The translations under genes and the position numbers were made by a program. Below are positions 55,730-63,885 of a DNA stretch of 64,000 bases, in pieces. The stretch lies in contig CAWIDU010000001.1 of the NCBI GenBank assembly GCA_963835055.1, forward strand, positions 740,284-804,283, in the 5' to 3' direction. This stretch comes from CAWIDU01 sp963835055 (GTDB taxonomy: Bacteria; Patescibacteriota; Saccharimonadia; Saccharimonadales; UBA4665). Numbering within the stretch: position 1 is the first letter of the stretch; the number at the start of each line of letters is the position of its first letter. The notes under the pieces were generated by a model, which saw only the letters and a program-made list of their open reading frames with translations, was not told the origin of the DNA and ran no database searches.

Positions 55730-56523
55730 GTCGCGCCTCGTACAGCGTCTTTGACCAATCTTTCGACACGGATGAGACCGTTATCACCGATGGCCCTCAG
55801 GCCAGCGCCCAGCATAAGACGCGTCGCCTCGGGAAAATCGCCTCCAGCTGGCCCGCTATCAGTTTGTAACCTTTCGTGCCAATAGGCCATGAGCTTAAAA
55901 GGCTGGTTGCTGGGTAATTGTCTCGTAATGGGAGGCGTCGGTAACATATTGTTCTTGCCCATTGTTTCGGCCACCCCGGCCTTTAATGCGCGATGGGTAC
56001 CGTCATCTCCATGGCTGATAATAGCTTCGGCCACGGCTTGATCCTGGGCGCCAAGTATGGCCGCGCCGAAGTGGCCCTGCTCCAGCCCGCTAGCCTTTTC
56101 CCCATGCCCGCCGAAGCCCCCTACTTTCGTCTGGGCTTTCACTGACACACTCCAGTGCATACCTGGTGAAAAGCCAATGGCAGGATCGTACGGCATATCA
56201 AACATCGAAATCTCGAAATCGCCCACGCGCTCCGGATTGGCAGTTATTATGGCTGGCGATAAAACTCCTAGGCGGGCATTGTGCATCAGCAAGGTACGGC
56301 CCACATAGAGTGCTGGCTGGGCTTTCAAAAGTTCACTATCAATCTCAACTTCGCGAAAGCCAGCATCGTTCAGCTGATTCCCGGTTAAGAAATCGAGTGC
56401 CTGCTGAGCATTGGCCGCCAAAACTTGTTGGCTGCGGTCGATTGTGTCGATTCCGCCCCCAAAGACGGCTTGAGCCGTTTCAAATGACCGCTCGTAGTTA
56501 TCAAAATTTACATTCATAGTCAT
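55726..56523 (-). CDS. Hypothetical protein
   Basis: Not recognised. 265 residues, soluble, with no cysteine-rich or membrane segments. GFGGHGEKASGLEQGHFG and IISHGDDGTHRAL are glycine- and histidine-bearing loops that could be an active or metal site. Start at 56523 or two codons later. Coupled by ATGA to the His-rich protein gene and divergent from the Fur-family gene. Confidence 0.65.
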   Translation of the reverse strand: MTMNVNFDNYERSFETAQAVFGGGIDTIDRSQQVLAANAQQALDFLTGNQLNDAGFREVEIDSELLKAQPALYVGRTLLMHNARLGVLSPAIITANPERVGDFEISMFDMPYDPAIGFSPGMHWSVSVKAQTKVGGFGGHGEKASGLEQGHFGAAILGAQDQAVAEAIISHGDDGTHRALKAGVAETMGKNNMLPTPPITRQLPSNQPFKLMAYWHERLQTDSGPAGGDFPEATRLMLGAGLRAIGDNGLIRVERLVKDAVRGAT

Positions 56524-56546
56524 TATTGTTGTTTACAGTTCTTATT

Positions 56547-56580
56547 ATTGCAAATTCGTCGCAATTAATGTTAGAATTGC
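56547..56580. promoter_or_regulatory. fur-like promoter and candidate operator
   Basis: Plus strand TTGCAA (56548-56553), 18-base spacer, TAGAAT (56572-56577), six bases before the ATG. Superimposed are two inverted repeats sharing one arm: ATTGC-N9-GCAAT (56547-56565) and GCAATT-N8-AATTGC (56561-56580). The second covers the -10 box, as expected for an autoregulated Fur/Zur/PerR-type repressor. Confidence 0.55.
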
Positions 56581-56583
56581 AGC

Positions 56584-57003
56584 ATGTCTGATCCGTTGGA
56601 GCAGTTTTCTAAGACTCTTAAGCGGCACGGCCAGAGCCTAACCCAGCCACGGCAATTGGTTTTCGCCGCCCTGCAGAATAGCCAGCCGCAAATCATGCAG
56701 CAGCTAGTGAAGGCCTGCCCCGGCGTCGACCGGGCCAGCGTTTATCGCACCGTAACGCTCTTCGAAAAACTGGGCATTGTCCAGAGATTACAGATCGGTT
56801 GGAAATATAAACTCGAACTTAGCGACACTTTCCAACACCATCATCACCACTTAACCTGCCTGAAATGCGGCAAAGTTATTCCGTTTGACGAGGCCGAAGA
56901 CCTAGAGAAAAAACTGCAGGAAATTTCCGAGGCGAAGGATTTCTCAATGCAAGGCCACCAATTAGAAATCCAAGGCCTCTGCCAACAGTGCTCGGCAACC
57001 TAA
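56584..57003 (+). CDS. Fur family transcriptional regulator
   Basis: 139 residues: winged helix (LTQPRQLVFAALQ, DRASVYRTVTLFEKLGIV), then the metal-sensing domain with HHHHHLTCLKCG and GLCQQC, giving two CxxC pairs for structural zinc. Whether it senses iron, zinc, manganese or peroxide is not clear from sequence; the ZIP gene nearby suggests zinc. Predicted leaderless, with a palindrome over its own promoter. Confidence 0.93.
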   Translation: MSDPLEQFSKTLKRHGQSLTQPRQLVFAALQNSQPQIMQQLVKACPGVDRASVYRTVTLFEKLGIVQRLQIGWKYKLELSDTFQHHHHHLTCLKCGKVIPFDEAEDLEKKLQEISEAKDFSMQGHQLEIQGLCQQCSAT

Positions 57004-57004
57004 A

Positions 57005-57055
57005 GACCCGGCGCGAAACTTCGGCCGGGTCGGTAGGAAGCCTCACACTTCCTAC
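57005..57055 (+). other. Tandem hairpins after the fur-like gene
   Basis: GACCCGG (57005-57011) pairs with CCGGGTC (57025-57031), and GTAGGAAG (57033-57040) pairs with CTTCCTAC (57048-57055). No T-run follows either stem, so they are not classic terminators. They could protect the 3' end of the mRNA or act in trans. Confidence 0.45.
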
Positions 57056-57116
57056 TTCCAGCTTATGCTCGGCAAAATGAAACTGCAATGTGATTTCGCT
57101 CACATTTTGGAAAAGG

Positions 57117-57122
57117 TACAAT
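57117..57122 (+). promoter_or_regulatory. -10 box of the CorC/CNNM-like gene
   Basis: TACAAT eight bases before GTG 57131; TTTCGC 17 bases upstream is a weak -35. Confidence 0.45.
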
Positions 57123-57130
57123 AGAGGCTA

Positions 57131-58099
57131 GTGTTAATCGCCATTGAAGTCATCTTTCTAATACTAGCCTCAGCTATCTGTTCCGGGCTGAATATTGCCG
57201 TCATGTCGCTGGACCTGGCCGATCTGCGGCGCAAGGCCAAGCTCGGCGACCGCCAAGCTGCCAGTATTCTGCCGCTCAGGCGCAACAGCCATTTGACCCT
57301 GGCCAGCATTCTGTTGACCAACGTGGCGGCCGTCTCGGCAACCTCGCTAGTGCTGCACCAGCGTTTCAGCGGCTGGGAAGCCGGTCTGATCGCCACCTTA
57401 TTAATCGTCGTTTTTGGCGAAGTCATGCCGCAGGCGCTGTTCTCCAAGAATCCGCTGACTTGGTCAGCCCGCTTCGCACCAGTCCTCAAGGCCATGGTGG
57501 CTATAACTTATATCCTCAGCAAACCGTTGCAATTATTACTTGACGAACTTTTCCCTTACGAGCGGGCCCGCTTGCAAAGCCGCCACGAGCTCGGTCTGCT
57601 AATCACCGAGCACATGGACAGCGACAGCAGCGAGCTGGACGAGGACGAAGCCGCCATCATGCACAGCGCCCTGCAGCTCAGCGAGAAGCGCGTCCGCGAC
57701 ATCATGACCGACATCCGCCACACTTATTGGCTAACACCAGATACTGAACTGACCGATGCCAAAATCGACGAATTGAAAGCCAAGGGCTTCAGCCGGGTGC
57801 CAATCTTTAACAACAAGTTGACACACTGTTACGGCGTGCTGCTCATGAAAAACATGGTCGACATTGACTTCGACACCCACACTTACCGCGTCGACGAGTT
57901 GCCGCTACACCGTACCCAGCTGATCGGCAGCATGACGGCCTTGGATACCATGTTCCGCAAATTTATCGCCGCCGGCACGCACCTCATACCAGTCGAGCGC
58001 GACGACGAAATCATCGGCATCGTCACCATCGAAGATTTGATCGAAGAAATCCTAGGCCACGAAATCGAAGACGAAACCGACCGCCAAATGCAACGCTAG
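57131..58099 (+). CDS. CNNM/CorC-type DUF21-CBS membrane protein
   Basis: 322 residues from GTG 57131. A DUF21 domain with about three to four helices (EVIFLILASAICSGLNIAVMSL, LTNVAAVSATSLVL, VVFGEVMPQALF), then a CBS pair (RDIMTDIRHTYWL, LIPVERDDEIIGIVTIEDLIEEI). Related proteins take part in magnesium or other divalent cation efflux. The C-terminal CorC_HlyC domain of longer members is absent. Its TAG shares a CTAG palindrome with the gene on the other strand. Confidence 0.9.
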   Translation: MLIAIEVIFLILASAICSGLNIAVMSLDLADLRRKAKLGDRQAASILPLRRNSHLTLASILLTNVAAVSATSLVLHQRFSGWEAGLIATLLIVVFGEVMPQALFSKNPLTWSARFAPVLKAMVAITYILSKPLQLLLDELFPYERARLQSRHELGLLITEHMDSDSSELDEDEAAIMHSALQLSEKRVRDIMTDIRHTYWLTPDTELTDAKIDELKAKGFSRVPIFNNKLTHCYGVLLMKNMVDIDFDTHTYRVDELPLHRTQLIGSMTALDTMFRKFIAAGTHLIPVERDDEIIGIVTIEDLIEEILGHEIEDETDRQMQR

Positions 58100-58674
58100 A
58101 CAATGTGGTGCTGCAAGATGTCCAGCAGCTTATGGTAATTCTCGAAGTATAGATAAACATTGAAAGCCAGTAGCAGCGGGAAGACGCCGAACGTTTCGAC
58201 AGCCTTGCCAGTCGTAATCCGGAGAGCTTTAAGCGGCGGCAGGCCGAAGCGAATCGGAATCGGCAGCAGCCAGGGCACGCCTTCCTTGGTCAGCGTATCC
58301 ATCACCAGATGCGATGCCATGCCGATCATGAACGCCCACCAGACCAGCCCGATATTCACCTGTGACATCAGCGGATGCAGGAAGACCAATAACAGATGCC
58401 CCAGGAAACCGAACAGCGCCAGGCCCAGAATCGAATGCGTCAGGAAACGGTGGCCGCCCATCAGATCATCGAAAAGTTTGCCAAAAACTTTGCCCACCGG
58501 CAAGTTGCGCCACAGTGGCGCCGTCGGCTGATCAATATCCGGCGTGATACCGCCGACCAAGTTGGCGAAAACGGCGATGATGGCCGTCGCCAGCGTCACC
58601 GTCCGCGCCGGCTGCACCAAGACGACAATGCCAAGAGCAGTGATAGCGGCGAGGTCATGAGTGCGAGCGGTCAT
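58096..58674 (-). CDS. YdjM/DUF457 family membrane-bound metal-dependent hydrolase
   Basis: 192 residues with four to five hydrophobic helices. LTPDIDQPTA-type motif (GGITPDIDQP), HRFLTHSILG and MASHLVMDTLTKEGVPWLLP match the metal ligands of the DUF457 family, whose substrate is unknown. Converges with the CNNM-type gene and shares its CTAG stop palindrome. Confidence 0.88.
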   Translation of the reverse strand: MTARTHDLAAITALGIVVLVQPARTVTLATAIIAVFANLVGGITPDIDQPTAPLWRNLPVGKVFGKLFDDLMGGHRFLTHSILGLALFGFLGHLLLVFLHPLMSQVNIGLVWWAFMIGMASHLVMDTLTKEGVPWLLPIPIRFGLPPLKALRITTGKAVETFGVFPLLLAFNVYLYFENYHKLLDILQHHIV

Positions 58675-58722
58675 ACCGCTATAGTTTAGCAGACTCCATT
58701 TTTTGCTTTCTGCACCAAACTA

Positions 58723-58751
58723 TTGTATTAATTGCCAATATTTGCTACATT
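58723..58751 (+). promoter_or_regulatory. Promoter of the gene at 58758
   Basis: TTGTAT (58723-58728), 17-base spacer, TACATT (58746-58751), six bases before the ATG. Confidence 0.5.
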
Positions 58752-58757
58752 GGCGTT

Positions 58758-59120
58758 ATGTCGATTTACCTTGAGGCCGAAACCGCAGCTGGCCCTGTCA
58801 GACGTGTAATCAGGCCTGACGGGATTAAGCCACTTATACTAAAAAATTATGAAACCCGCAGCCTGTTCGACGCGTTTGTTATAGCCAGACCTGGAGAGGA
58901 CAGCGCCAGAGTTATTGTATGGGAGGGGAGGACGCCTACAGAGGAGATGGCTACAAGGGGGATACCGGATAGACTAGCCCCAGACTTTACGAACTTGGTG
59001 CAGCAAGCCATGGCGGGTACGGGCGTCGTTAATAAAGATATGCCGCTATTCCAATGGCCACCGGACGGCCCGGACGCTGGCTCCCAACTGACCGTCCGTT
59101 ACATCCCACCTGCAGCCTAG
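58758..59120 (+). CDS. Hypothetical protein
   Basis: Not recognised. 120 residues, no membrane segment, likely beta-rich at the start (SIYLEAETAAGPVRRVIRP) with a proline-rich end. Predicted leaderless. It marks the start of a stretch of lineage-specific genes before the restriction-modification pair. Confidence 0.6.
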   Translation: MSIYLEAETAAGPVRRVIRPDGIKPLILKNYETRSLFDAFVIARPGEDSARVIVWEGRTPTEEMATRGIPDRLAPDFTNLVQQAMAGTGVVNKDMPLFQWPPDGPDAGSQLTVRYIPPAA

Positions 59121-59147
59121 CCCAACCTCTGCACCTATGGTATGGCA

Positions 59148-59312
59148 CTAAATATATTGCCAGGTGCAGTTTTTGCCATGATGATCGCCCCAATGATCAC
59201 AAGGGGCAAATCTTGTTCCTGCAACCACATGATCGGTAGTGCCGTTATACTGGGTACATTCGACAGCCCCAGTACGGGGGACTATATCCCCTGGTTTATA
59301 AATTGCTGCCAT
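59148..59312 (-). CDS. YjzC-like small protein
   Basis: 54 residues. YKPGDIVPRTGAVECTQY followed by GTRFAPCDHWGDH and CTW resembles the small YjzC-type proteins (x-GD-x-VP-x-SG ... G-x-F-PPC). ATG 59312 is chosen because GAGGAG lies just upstream; an upstream in-frame ATG is less good. Cys and His residues could bind zinc. Function unknown. Confidence 0.6.
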   Translation of the reverse strand: MAAIYKPGDIVPRTGAVECTQYNGTTDHVVAGTRFAPCDHWGDHHGKNCTWQYI

Positions 59313-59505
59313 TCTAACTCCTCTACGGTTTTTATTCTCTAGTGCCGCCACCGCACAAACTAACACTACTTACGGTATACGCCAGGAAACCAAGTATTGC
59401 AATTGTATTATTTACATTATATAAAATGCTTATGCTTATGAGCTTCTAGGGGATAGCGCTGGCTCTCAGGATCTGTCGATAAAATGTAGCGCCTTTGCCC
59501 GCACG
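59313..59505. other. Intergenic, AT-rich; no gene seen
   Basis: About 190 bases with the ribosome binding site of the small protein at one end and the restriction gene end at the other. TAGCGC occurs twice (about 59454 and 59489), flanking a short segment. No tRNA, promoter or terminator that I can support. Confidence 0.4.
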
Positions 59506-60027
59506 TCAGACTGGTACTGGCAGCCCGATTTTATCGAGAGGTAAGTATTCAAAATAATAATGGCAGCCAACCGAGATGATGTAGTCACGAACGTCTTTGT
59601 ATTCCTCTTTTCTGAACCAGTCGCTTAGGACATATAAATATTCGACCTCGTAATTTAGCGATGAGAAAAGTTTTCGATATTGTTTTTTCTTAAAGTCGCA
59701 GGTCTGCAATTTTTCGTCGACTGAACCGGCAACTATCTGGAACTTTACTTCAATAATATAGACTGTGTTGTCATTGATGACGTAAATAGCGTCGTCGGGC
59801 AATAGTTTTTTGGTTATAAAGTTTTTGTAATCAATATCCTGTTCTTCCAAGAAGATATAAAGTGCATTTTTACGATATGACCGTGCAACCTCTTCGTCGT
59901 TATAATAAATCGTATTGCCTACTACTTTGTAGCCAGGTAACTCATTTAATTTGACAAGTAAATCTACTCGTCCTTCGAAGACAATGCCAGTTTTGGTGTT
60001 GGCACCGCCAACACCGCCTTTTTTCAA
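59506..60027 (-). CDS. Type II restriction endonuclease (putative)
   Basis: 173 residues with a PD-(D/E)xK arrangement: LPDDAIYVINDNTVYIIEVKFQ gives the Asp and the Glu-x-Lys, and SVDEKLQTCDFKKKQY follows. GGANTKTGIVFE near the start is typical of such enzymes. TTG 60027 overlaps the methylase stop as TTGA, so the pair is translated together with the methylase first, which protects host DNA. AT-richer than the neighbours. Recognition site not known. Confidence 0.8.
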   Translation of the reverse strand: MKKGGVGGANTKTGIVFEGRVDLLVKLNELPGYKVVGNTIYYNDEEVARSYRKNALYIFLEEQDIDYKNFITKKLLPDDAIYVINDNTVYIIEVKFQIVAGSVDEKLQTCDFKKKQYRKLFSSLNYEVEYLYVLSDWFRKEEYKDVRDYIISVGCHYYFEYLPLDKIGLPVPV

Positions 60028-60890
60028 AGCAACTTCCCTTGCATTGCTATATCTTGATACCTTTTTACGGATAAGTCAAGATATTCTTTCTCGAGATCGA
60101 TACCTACGAACTTACGGCCATGCTTGACGGCCGCCAGGCCGGTTGTTGAACTGCCGGTGAAAGGATCGATAATTAGATCCCCTTTATTAGATGCAGCGAT
60201 CACAATTCGCTCCAGCAGAGCCATTGGTTTCTGGGTCGGGTGCTTGCCATATTTTTTCTCTTCAGTCTTGGGGGTGCCAATTGCCCAGACGCTGCGCATT
60301 TGCTTGCCTTCTTTTTTTATAAAGTCTTCGGCATGCCATGCACCGTTCTTCATATCTTGGTAATTGAAAGTGTGCTTGCCTTTCGGATCTTTACGCGCCC
60401 ATAGCAGAGTTTCGTGGCTAGCAGTAAAGTAGCGTCCACTGAGATTGGGCGAGGCGTTCGGCTTGAACCATGTAATGTCATTTAAAATTTTGAAACCGAG
60501 TAGTTGCAATGCGAAGCCGCATTGATAAATAGAATGATATGTCCCGCTGACCCAAATTGTGCCGTTTTGTTTGAGCACTGAGTAACACTGCTGCAGCCAA
60601 CGAAGATGGAATTCAAAATCCTCGTCAACTCCTCGACTTTTATCCCAAGCTCCTTTGTTAACGCTCACTCGTTTGCCAGCGTGAACGGTGAAGCCGTCAT
60701 TTGATAGGTTATATGGCGGATCGGCAAATATCATATCAACGCTATTAGCTGGCAGTTTTTTGAGAAAGTTTATTGAGTCGTCGTGATACAAAACAAAGTT
60801 GTCAGCATGAAAGTATGGCTTTTTAACTGGCTTCTTGGTAGAGTCAGTGACACTTTTTTTACTTTTTTCGACTACCTCGCGAGTACTCAT
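60024..60890 (-). CDS. DNA adenine/cytosine-N4 methyltransferase (DpnA-like)
   Basis: 288 residues. Catalytic DPPYNLSNDGF near the start of the core, then the SAM-binding DPFTGSSTTGLAAV near the end: the beta-class order. The middle (WVSGTYHSIY, FKILNDITWFKPNASPNLSGRYFTASHETLLWARK) closely resembles the DpnA/HinfI group from memory, suggesting adenine methylation. Lysine-rich N-terminal 30 residues. AT-richer than flanking genes, as for acquired restriction systems. Confidence 0.9.
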   Translation of the reverse strand: MSTREVVEKSKKSVTDSTKKPVKKPYFHADNFVLYHDDSINFLKKLPANSVDMIFADPPYNLSNDGFTVHAGKRVSVNKGAWDKSRGVDEDFEFHLRWLQQCYSVLKQNGTIWVSGTYHSIYQCGFALQLLGFKILNDITWFKPNASPNLSGRYFTASHETLLWARKDPKGKHTFNYQDMKNGAWHAEDFIKKEGKQMRSVWAIGTPKTEEKKYGKHPTQKPMALLERIVIAASNKGDLIIDPFTGSSTTGLAAVKHGRKFVGIDLEKEYLDLSVKRYQDIAMQGKLL

Positions 60891-61093
60891 CCTGTGAACA
60901 TTTTAGCATTGGGCTTATGCGATGTTGAAATTTTCAGCAGAGATTTTGATAATATTTAACAAATATTTAAGATTTGTTTATTAAGAGATGGAGGCAGTCT
61001 AGTTAACAGAGAACTAACAGATGGGTTTTATTCATATATATACGCACAAATGGCGACAGGGGCGGCTATTTGTTAATTATCGAGTTGGGTCTG
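60891..61093. other. AT-rich intergenic region upstream of the restriction-modification genes
   Basis: About 200 bases. A perfect inverted repeat AATATTT-AAC-AAATATT lies at 60951-60967, 61-77 bases upstream of the methylase start, and could be a control site. TAAAAT about nine bases before the methylase ATG is a possible -10 box. No gene recognised. Confidence 0.4.
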
Positions 61094-61603
61094 TCATATG
61101 CGCGTTATGTCCCGGGGGCGAGGGCGCAATAATTGACGCCCAAGATGGCGACGACGAGAGTGTTGCCGGCCTTCATGGAAACGTTTATGTCTATTAATCC
61201 AGGCTTGTATTGCCAGATAGCCTCCTTCCTCTCCTTCCTCTCCTTCCTCGTCGTTGAGGAAGTAACCCTGAGTAACCTCTAGGTCGTCGATAGGAAAAGT
61301 TTCTTCTCCGGCTCCTGGCTGCCAGAAGCCGTCTTCGATGACAACAGCCTCGACGGTGTGCAGCGGGTCCGCATCCGTGTCCGCCCCCAAGACCTCGAGT
61401 GTCACGTGGGCTCGGTCGCGGAACTTATTGTCGATCGTCAGCCAGCTGTCCAATCGGGCATAGCCGCGCGATGGATCGTCAGGCAAGCCAGTCCTGACCA
61501 TCAGCATGTAACCGCCGAAGCGAAGTGCGCTCTCGGGAAGCCGGCTCCGGCTGAGGTCCTCGAAAATAGTCTCTGTGAGCGGTTCGTAGTCGGGGAAATT
61601 CAT
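61094..61603 (-). CDS. Acidic hypothetical protein with EEG repeat
   Basis: Not recognised. 169 residues as read. The first 120 are soluble and acidic. A 9-base repeat gives EEGEEGEEG near residue 128. After it the frame becomes unusually Arg/His-rich, whereas the adjacent frame reads PGLIDINVSMKAGNTLVVAI and stops at 61105, which looks more protein-like; a one-base shift at the repeat is likely. ATG 61603 follows TATAAT by six bases. Confidence 0.6.
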   Translation of the reverse strand: MNFPDYEPLTETIFEDLSRSRLPESALRFGGYMLMVRTGLPDDPSRGYARLDSWLTIDNKFRDRAHVTLEVLGADTDADPLHTVEAVVIEDGFWQPGAGEETFPIDDLEVTQGYFLNDEEGEEGEEGGYLAIQAWINRHKRFHEGRQHSRRRHLGRQLLRPRPRDITRI

Positions 61604-61609
61604 ATTCTG

Positions 61610-61638
61610 ATTATACCATGTTGAGTCAGTTTTGTCGA
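61610..61638 (-). promoter_or_regulatory. Promoter of the gene at 61094-61603
   Basis: TCGACA (61633-61638), 17-base spacer, perfect TATAAT (61610-61615), six bases before the ATG. One of the best leaderless promoters in the window. Confidence 0.65.
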
Positions 61639-62843
61639 TTATTTGGTGTAGCGCTTCAGCCAGCTTTTTCGGAAATCCTGGAAGCTGCCGTCGTCGATGC
61701 TGGCGCGGATATCATCGACTAGTTTGATGATGAAATGCTCGTTGTGCAGGCTGAGTAGGGTTAGGCCGAGGATTTCTTTGCTCTTGCGCAAGTGGTGGAG
61801 ATAGGCGCGGCTGTAGTGCTGGCAAGTGTAGCAGTCGCAGTCGTCGAGCAGCGGCTCGAAAGCCTGGCGGTTGGCGGCGTTGTCGATGCTGCGACGGCCT
61901 TGATAGGTGTAGTAGGAACCGTTGCGGCCGACGCGGGTCGGCGAGACGCAGTCGAAGGTGTCGATGCCTTGCTCGATAGCCGCGAAAATGTCTTCCGGCT
62001 CGCTGATGCCCAGCAAGTGCTTGGGTTTGTCAGTGGGCAGCTCGTCGTTGACCCAGCCGATGATCTCGGCCATTTTGGCTTTTTCCAGCGCACCGCCGAT
62101 GCCGTAACCGTCGAATGGCCGGGCGCCCATGAATTGCCCGGCTTCTCGTCTTAAGTCTTCGTAATTGGCGCCCTGGATGACGCCGAACAGCGCTTGGTAG
62201 GGCCGGTCGGGATGCTGGCGCCTGAGCCCCTGCATTTCGTCAATGCAGCGCTCCGCCCAGGCATGGGTGCGGGCCAGCGATTTGACCTGGTAATCATAGG
62301 AATCAAGTCAGTGAGGTCAGCTCGTCGAAAGCGAAAATAATGTCGGCGCCTATGGCGTGCTGGATTTGGATTGATAATTCCGGCGTGAAGCGGTGCTTCT
62401 TGCCGTCCAGATGTGGATTCGAAAGTCACGCCGTCATCGTCGACGATGGCTTTGCGGGCGGCCGCCGGGACTAGTTCGGACTCTTCGGCGCCCTCGACAC
62501 CCATGGCCAGGACCTTCTTGAAGCCGCTGCCTAAGGACAGGACCTGGAAGCCGCCGCTGTCGGTGAAAGTCGGCCCCGGCCAATTCATGAACTTGCCCAG
62601 CCCGCCGGCTTGCTCGATAATCTTCGGTCCGGGCTGCAAATATAAGTGATAGGCGTTGGCCAGCACCGCCTGGCCGTGAATTTCTTGGACCATTTCCGGC
62701 GTCAGGGCTTTGACCGTCGCCTTGGTGCCGACGACGATGAAGGCCGGCGTCTGGATGTCGCCGTGCGGCGTACTGACGACGCCCGTTCGGGCCCGCGTGC
62801 CCTTCAACTCTTTCTTAATTTTGAAACTAAAGTCCTGGCTCAT
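61639..62843 (-). CDS. tgt: Queuine/preQ1 tRNA-ribosyltransferase (frame interrupted)
   Basis: Exchanges guanine 34 of certain tRNAs for a queuosine precursor. TDSGGFQVLSLG holds the catalytic-site Asp region; ALFGVIQGANYEDLRRE, FDGYGIGGALEK and DTFDCVSPTRVGRNG follow, then the zinc ligands CDCYTCQHYSRAYLHHL. Breaks near 62420, 62310 and 62160. ATG 62843 gives MSQDFSF; a TTG at 62852 overlaps the upstream stop as TTGA and is the alternative. No other queuosine gene is in the window. Confidence 0.92.
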
Positions 62844-62848
62844 ATTTA

Positions 62849-63876
62849 TCAAGTACCGGCGCGCTGTTCTTCATGAATGGCGTAGCGCAGGGCGATCAGC
62901 AGCGCCAGATTGACCAGGAAGCCGGGCACGGCGCCGAATTGCAGCCGGGAGAAGACGAAGAATTCGGTCAGCAGCAGATTAATCAGGACGGCCTTGCGGA
63001 AGAGCTCGAAGGCTTGCAGCCGGGAGCGAAACAGTTCAATCGCCCCGGCGATGGCGAAGAGGCCGGCAACGGCCGAGCTGGCTAGTTGGCCGATTATTAA
63101 TTTATGGTCGTAAGTATCATGGACTTGGAAGATGGAGCCTAGGCTGCCGAAATTATGGAAGACGGTGCCGAGCGTCACAATCACGAAGACGGCGGCTTGG
63201 GCGACGAATATGACGCTGATTAACTGATGCGACCGGCGCAGCCGCCAGAAATGCTGGTACTGTTTATCAACGGCTTTCAGCCAGCGCTGCACACGGCCAG
63301 GAGCCGGAGTCGGCACGGTTTCCAGGCGTTTCAGTAGCTGCTTCAACTCGCGGGTGATCGGACTGTCGCCGTCGGCTTTGGCCAGCAGTTCGGCGATACG
63401 CCGCTTGTCGGTGCGGCTGAGGTTGCGACTGACGGCTTCGCCGACTTGATTCAGGGCGTTGAGCTCGTACTCATCGGCCGATAAGCGCTCGGTGCGGCTC
63501 AGGAAATTAAACGCCAAGAACAAAATAATAAAAATGGCGTAAATCAGGCCAATCGTCGGCCGATAGAAATAATTATTATCCTTGGTGATGAATTTGCCGA
63601 GTTCGTCGATGAAGATGCCGAAACCGGCACCGCCCAGCAGTGCGCTCCAACGCCGGACACGCTCGCCCAGGAACGACAAGCTGAGTACCACGGCAATCAG
63701 CATGAACAGGCCGCCGTAGAGCATGTGCGAGATGTGCAAGACAGCGCCGCCGACTTGCGGATAACCGGTTTTATAAAGTAGAAACGTAGTAGCAGAAGGC
63801 TACTGACGCCTGACACCAGGAAAATTTCCAGATGATCGCGGGCGCTAACGTTACGGTAGAACAGCCGTCGAGCCAT
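62849..63876 (-). CDS. Polytopic membrane protein (frame interrupted)
   Basis: About 341 residues once a one-base shift near 63775 is bridged. ATG 63876 is preceded nine bases upstream by TATACT. About seven hydrophobic helices; GFGIFIDELGKFITKDNNYFYRP in the third-helix region is the most distinctive motif, and a charged cytoplasmic loop (about residues 150-205) splits the protein. I recall similar uncharacterised proteins in Actinobacteria. Function unknown. Coupled to tgt by a short overlap. Confidence 0.7.
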
Positions 63877-63885
63877 GATGCGTCT

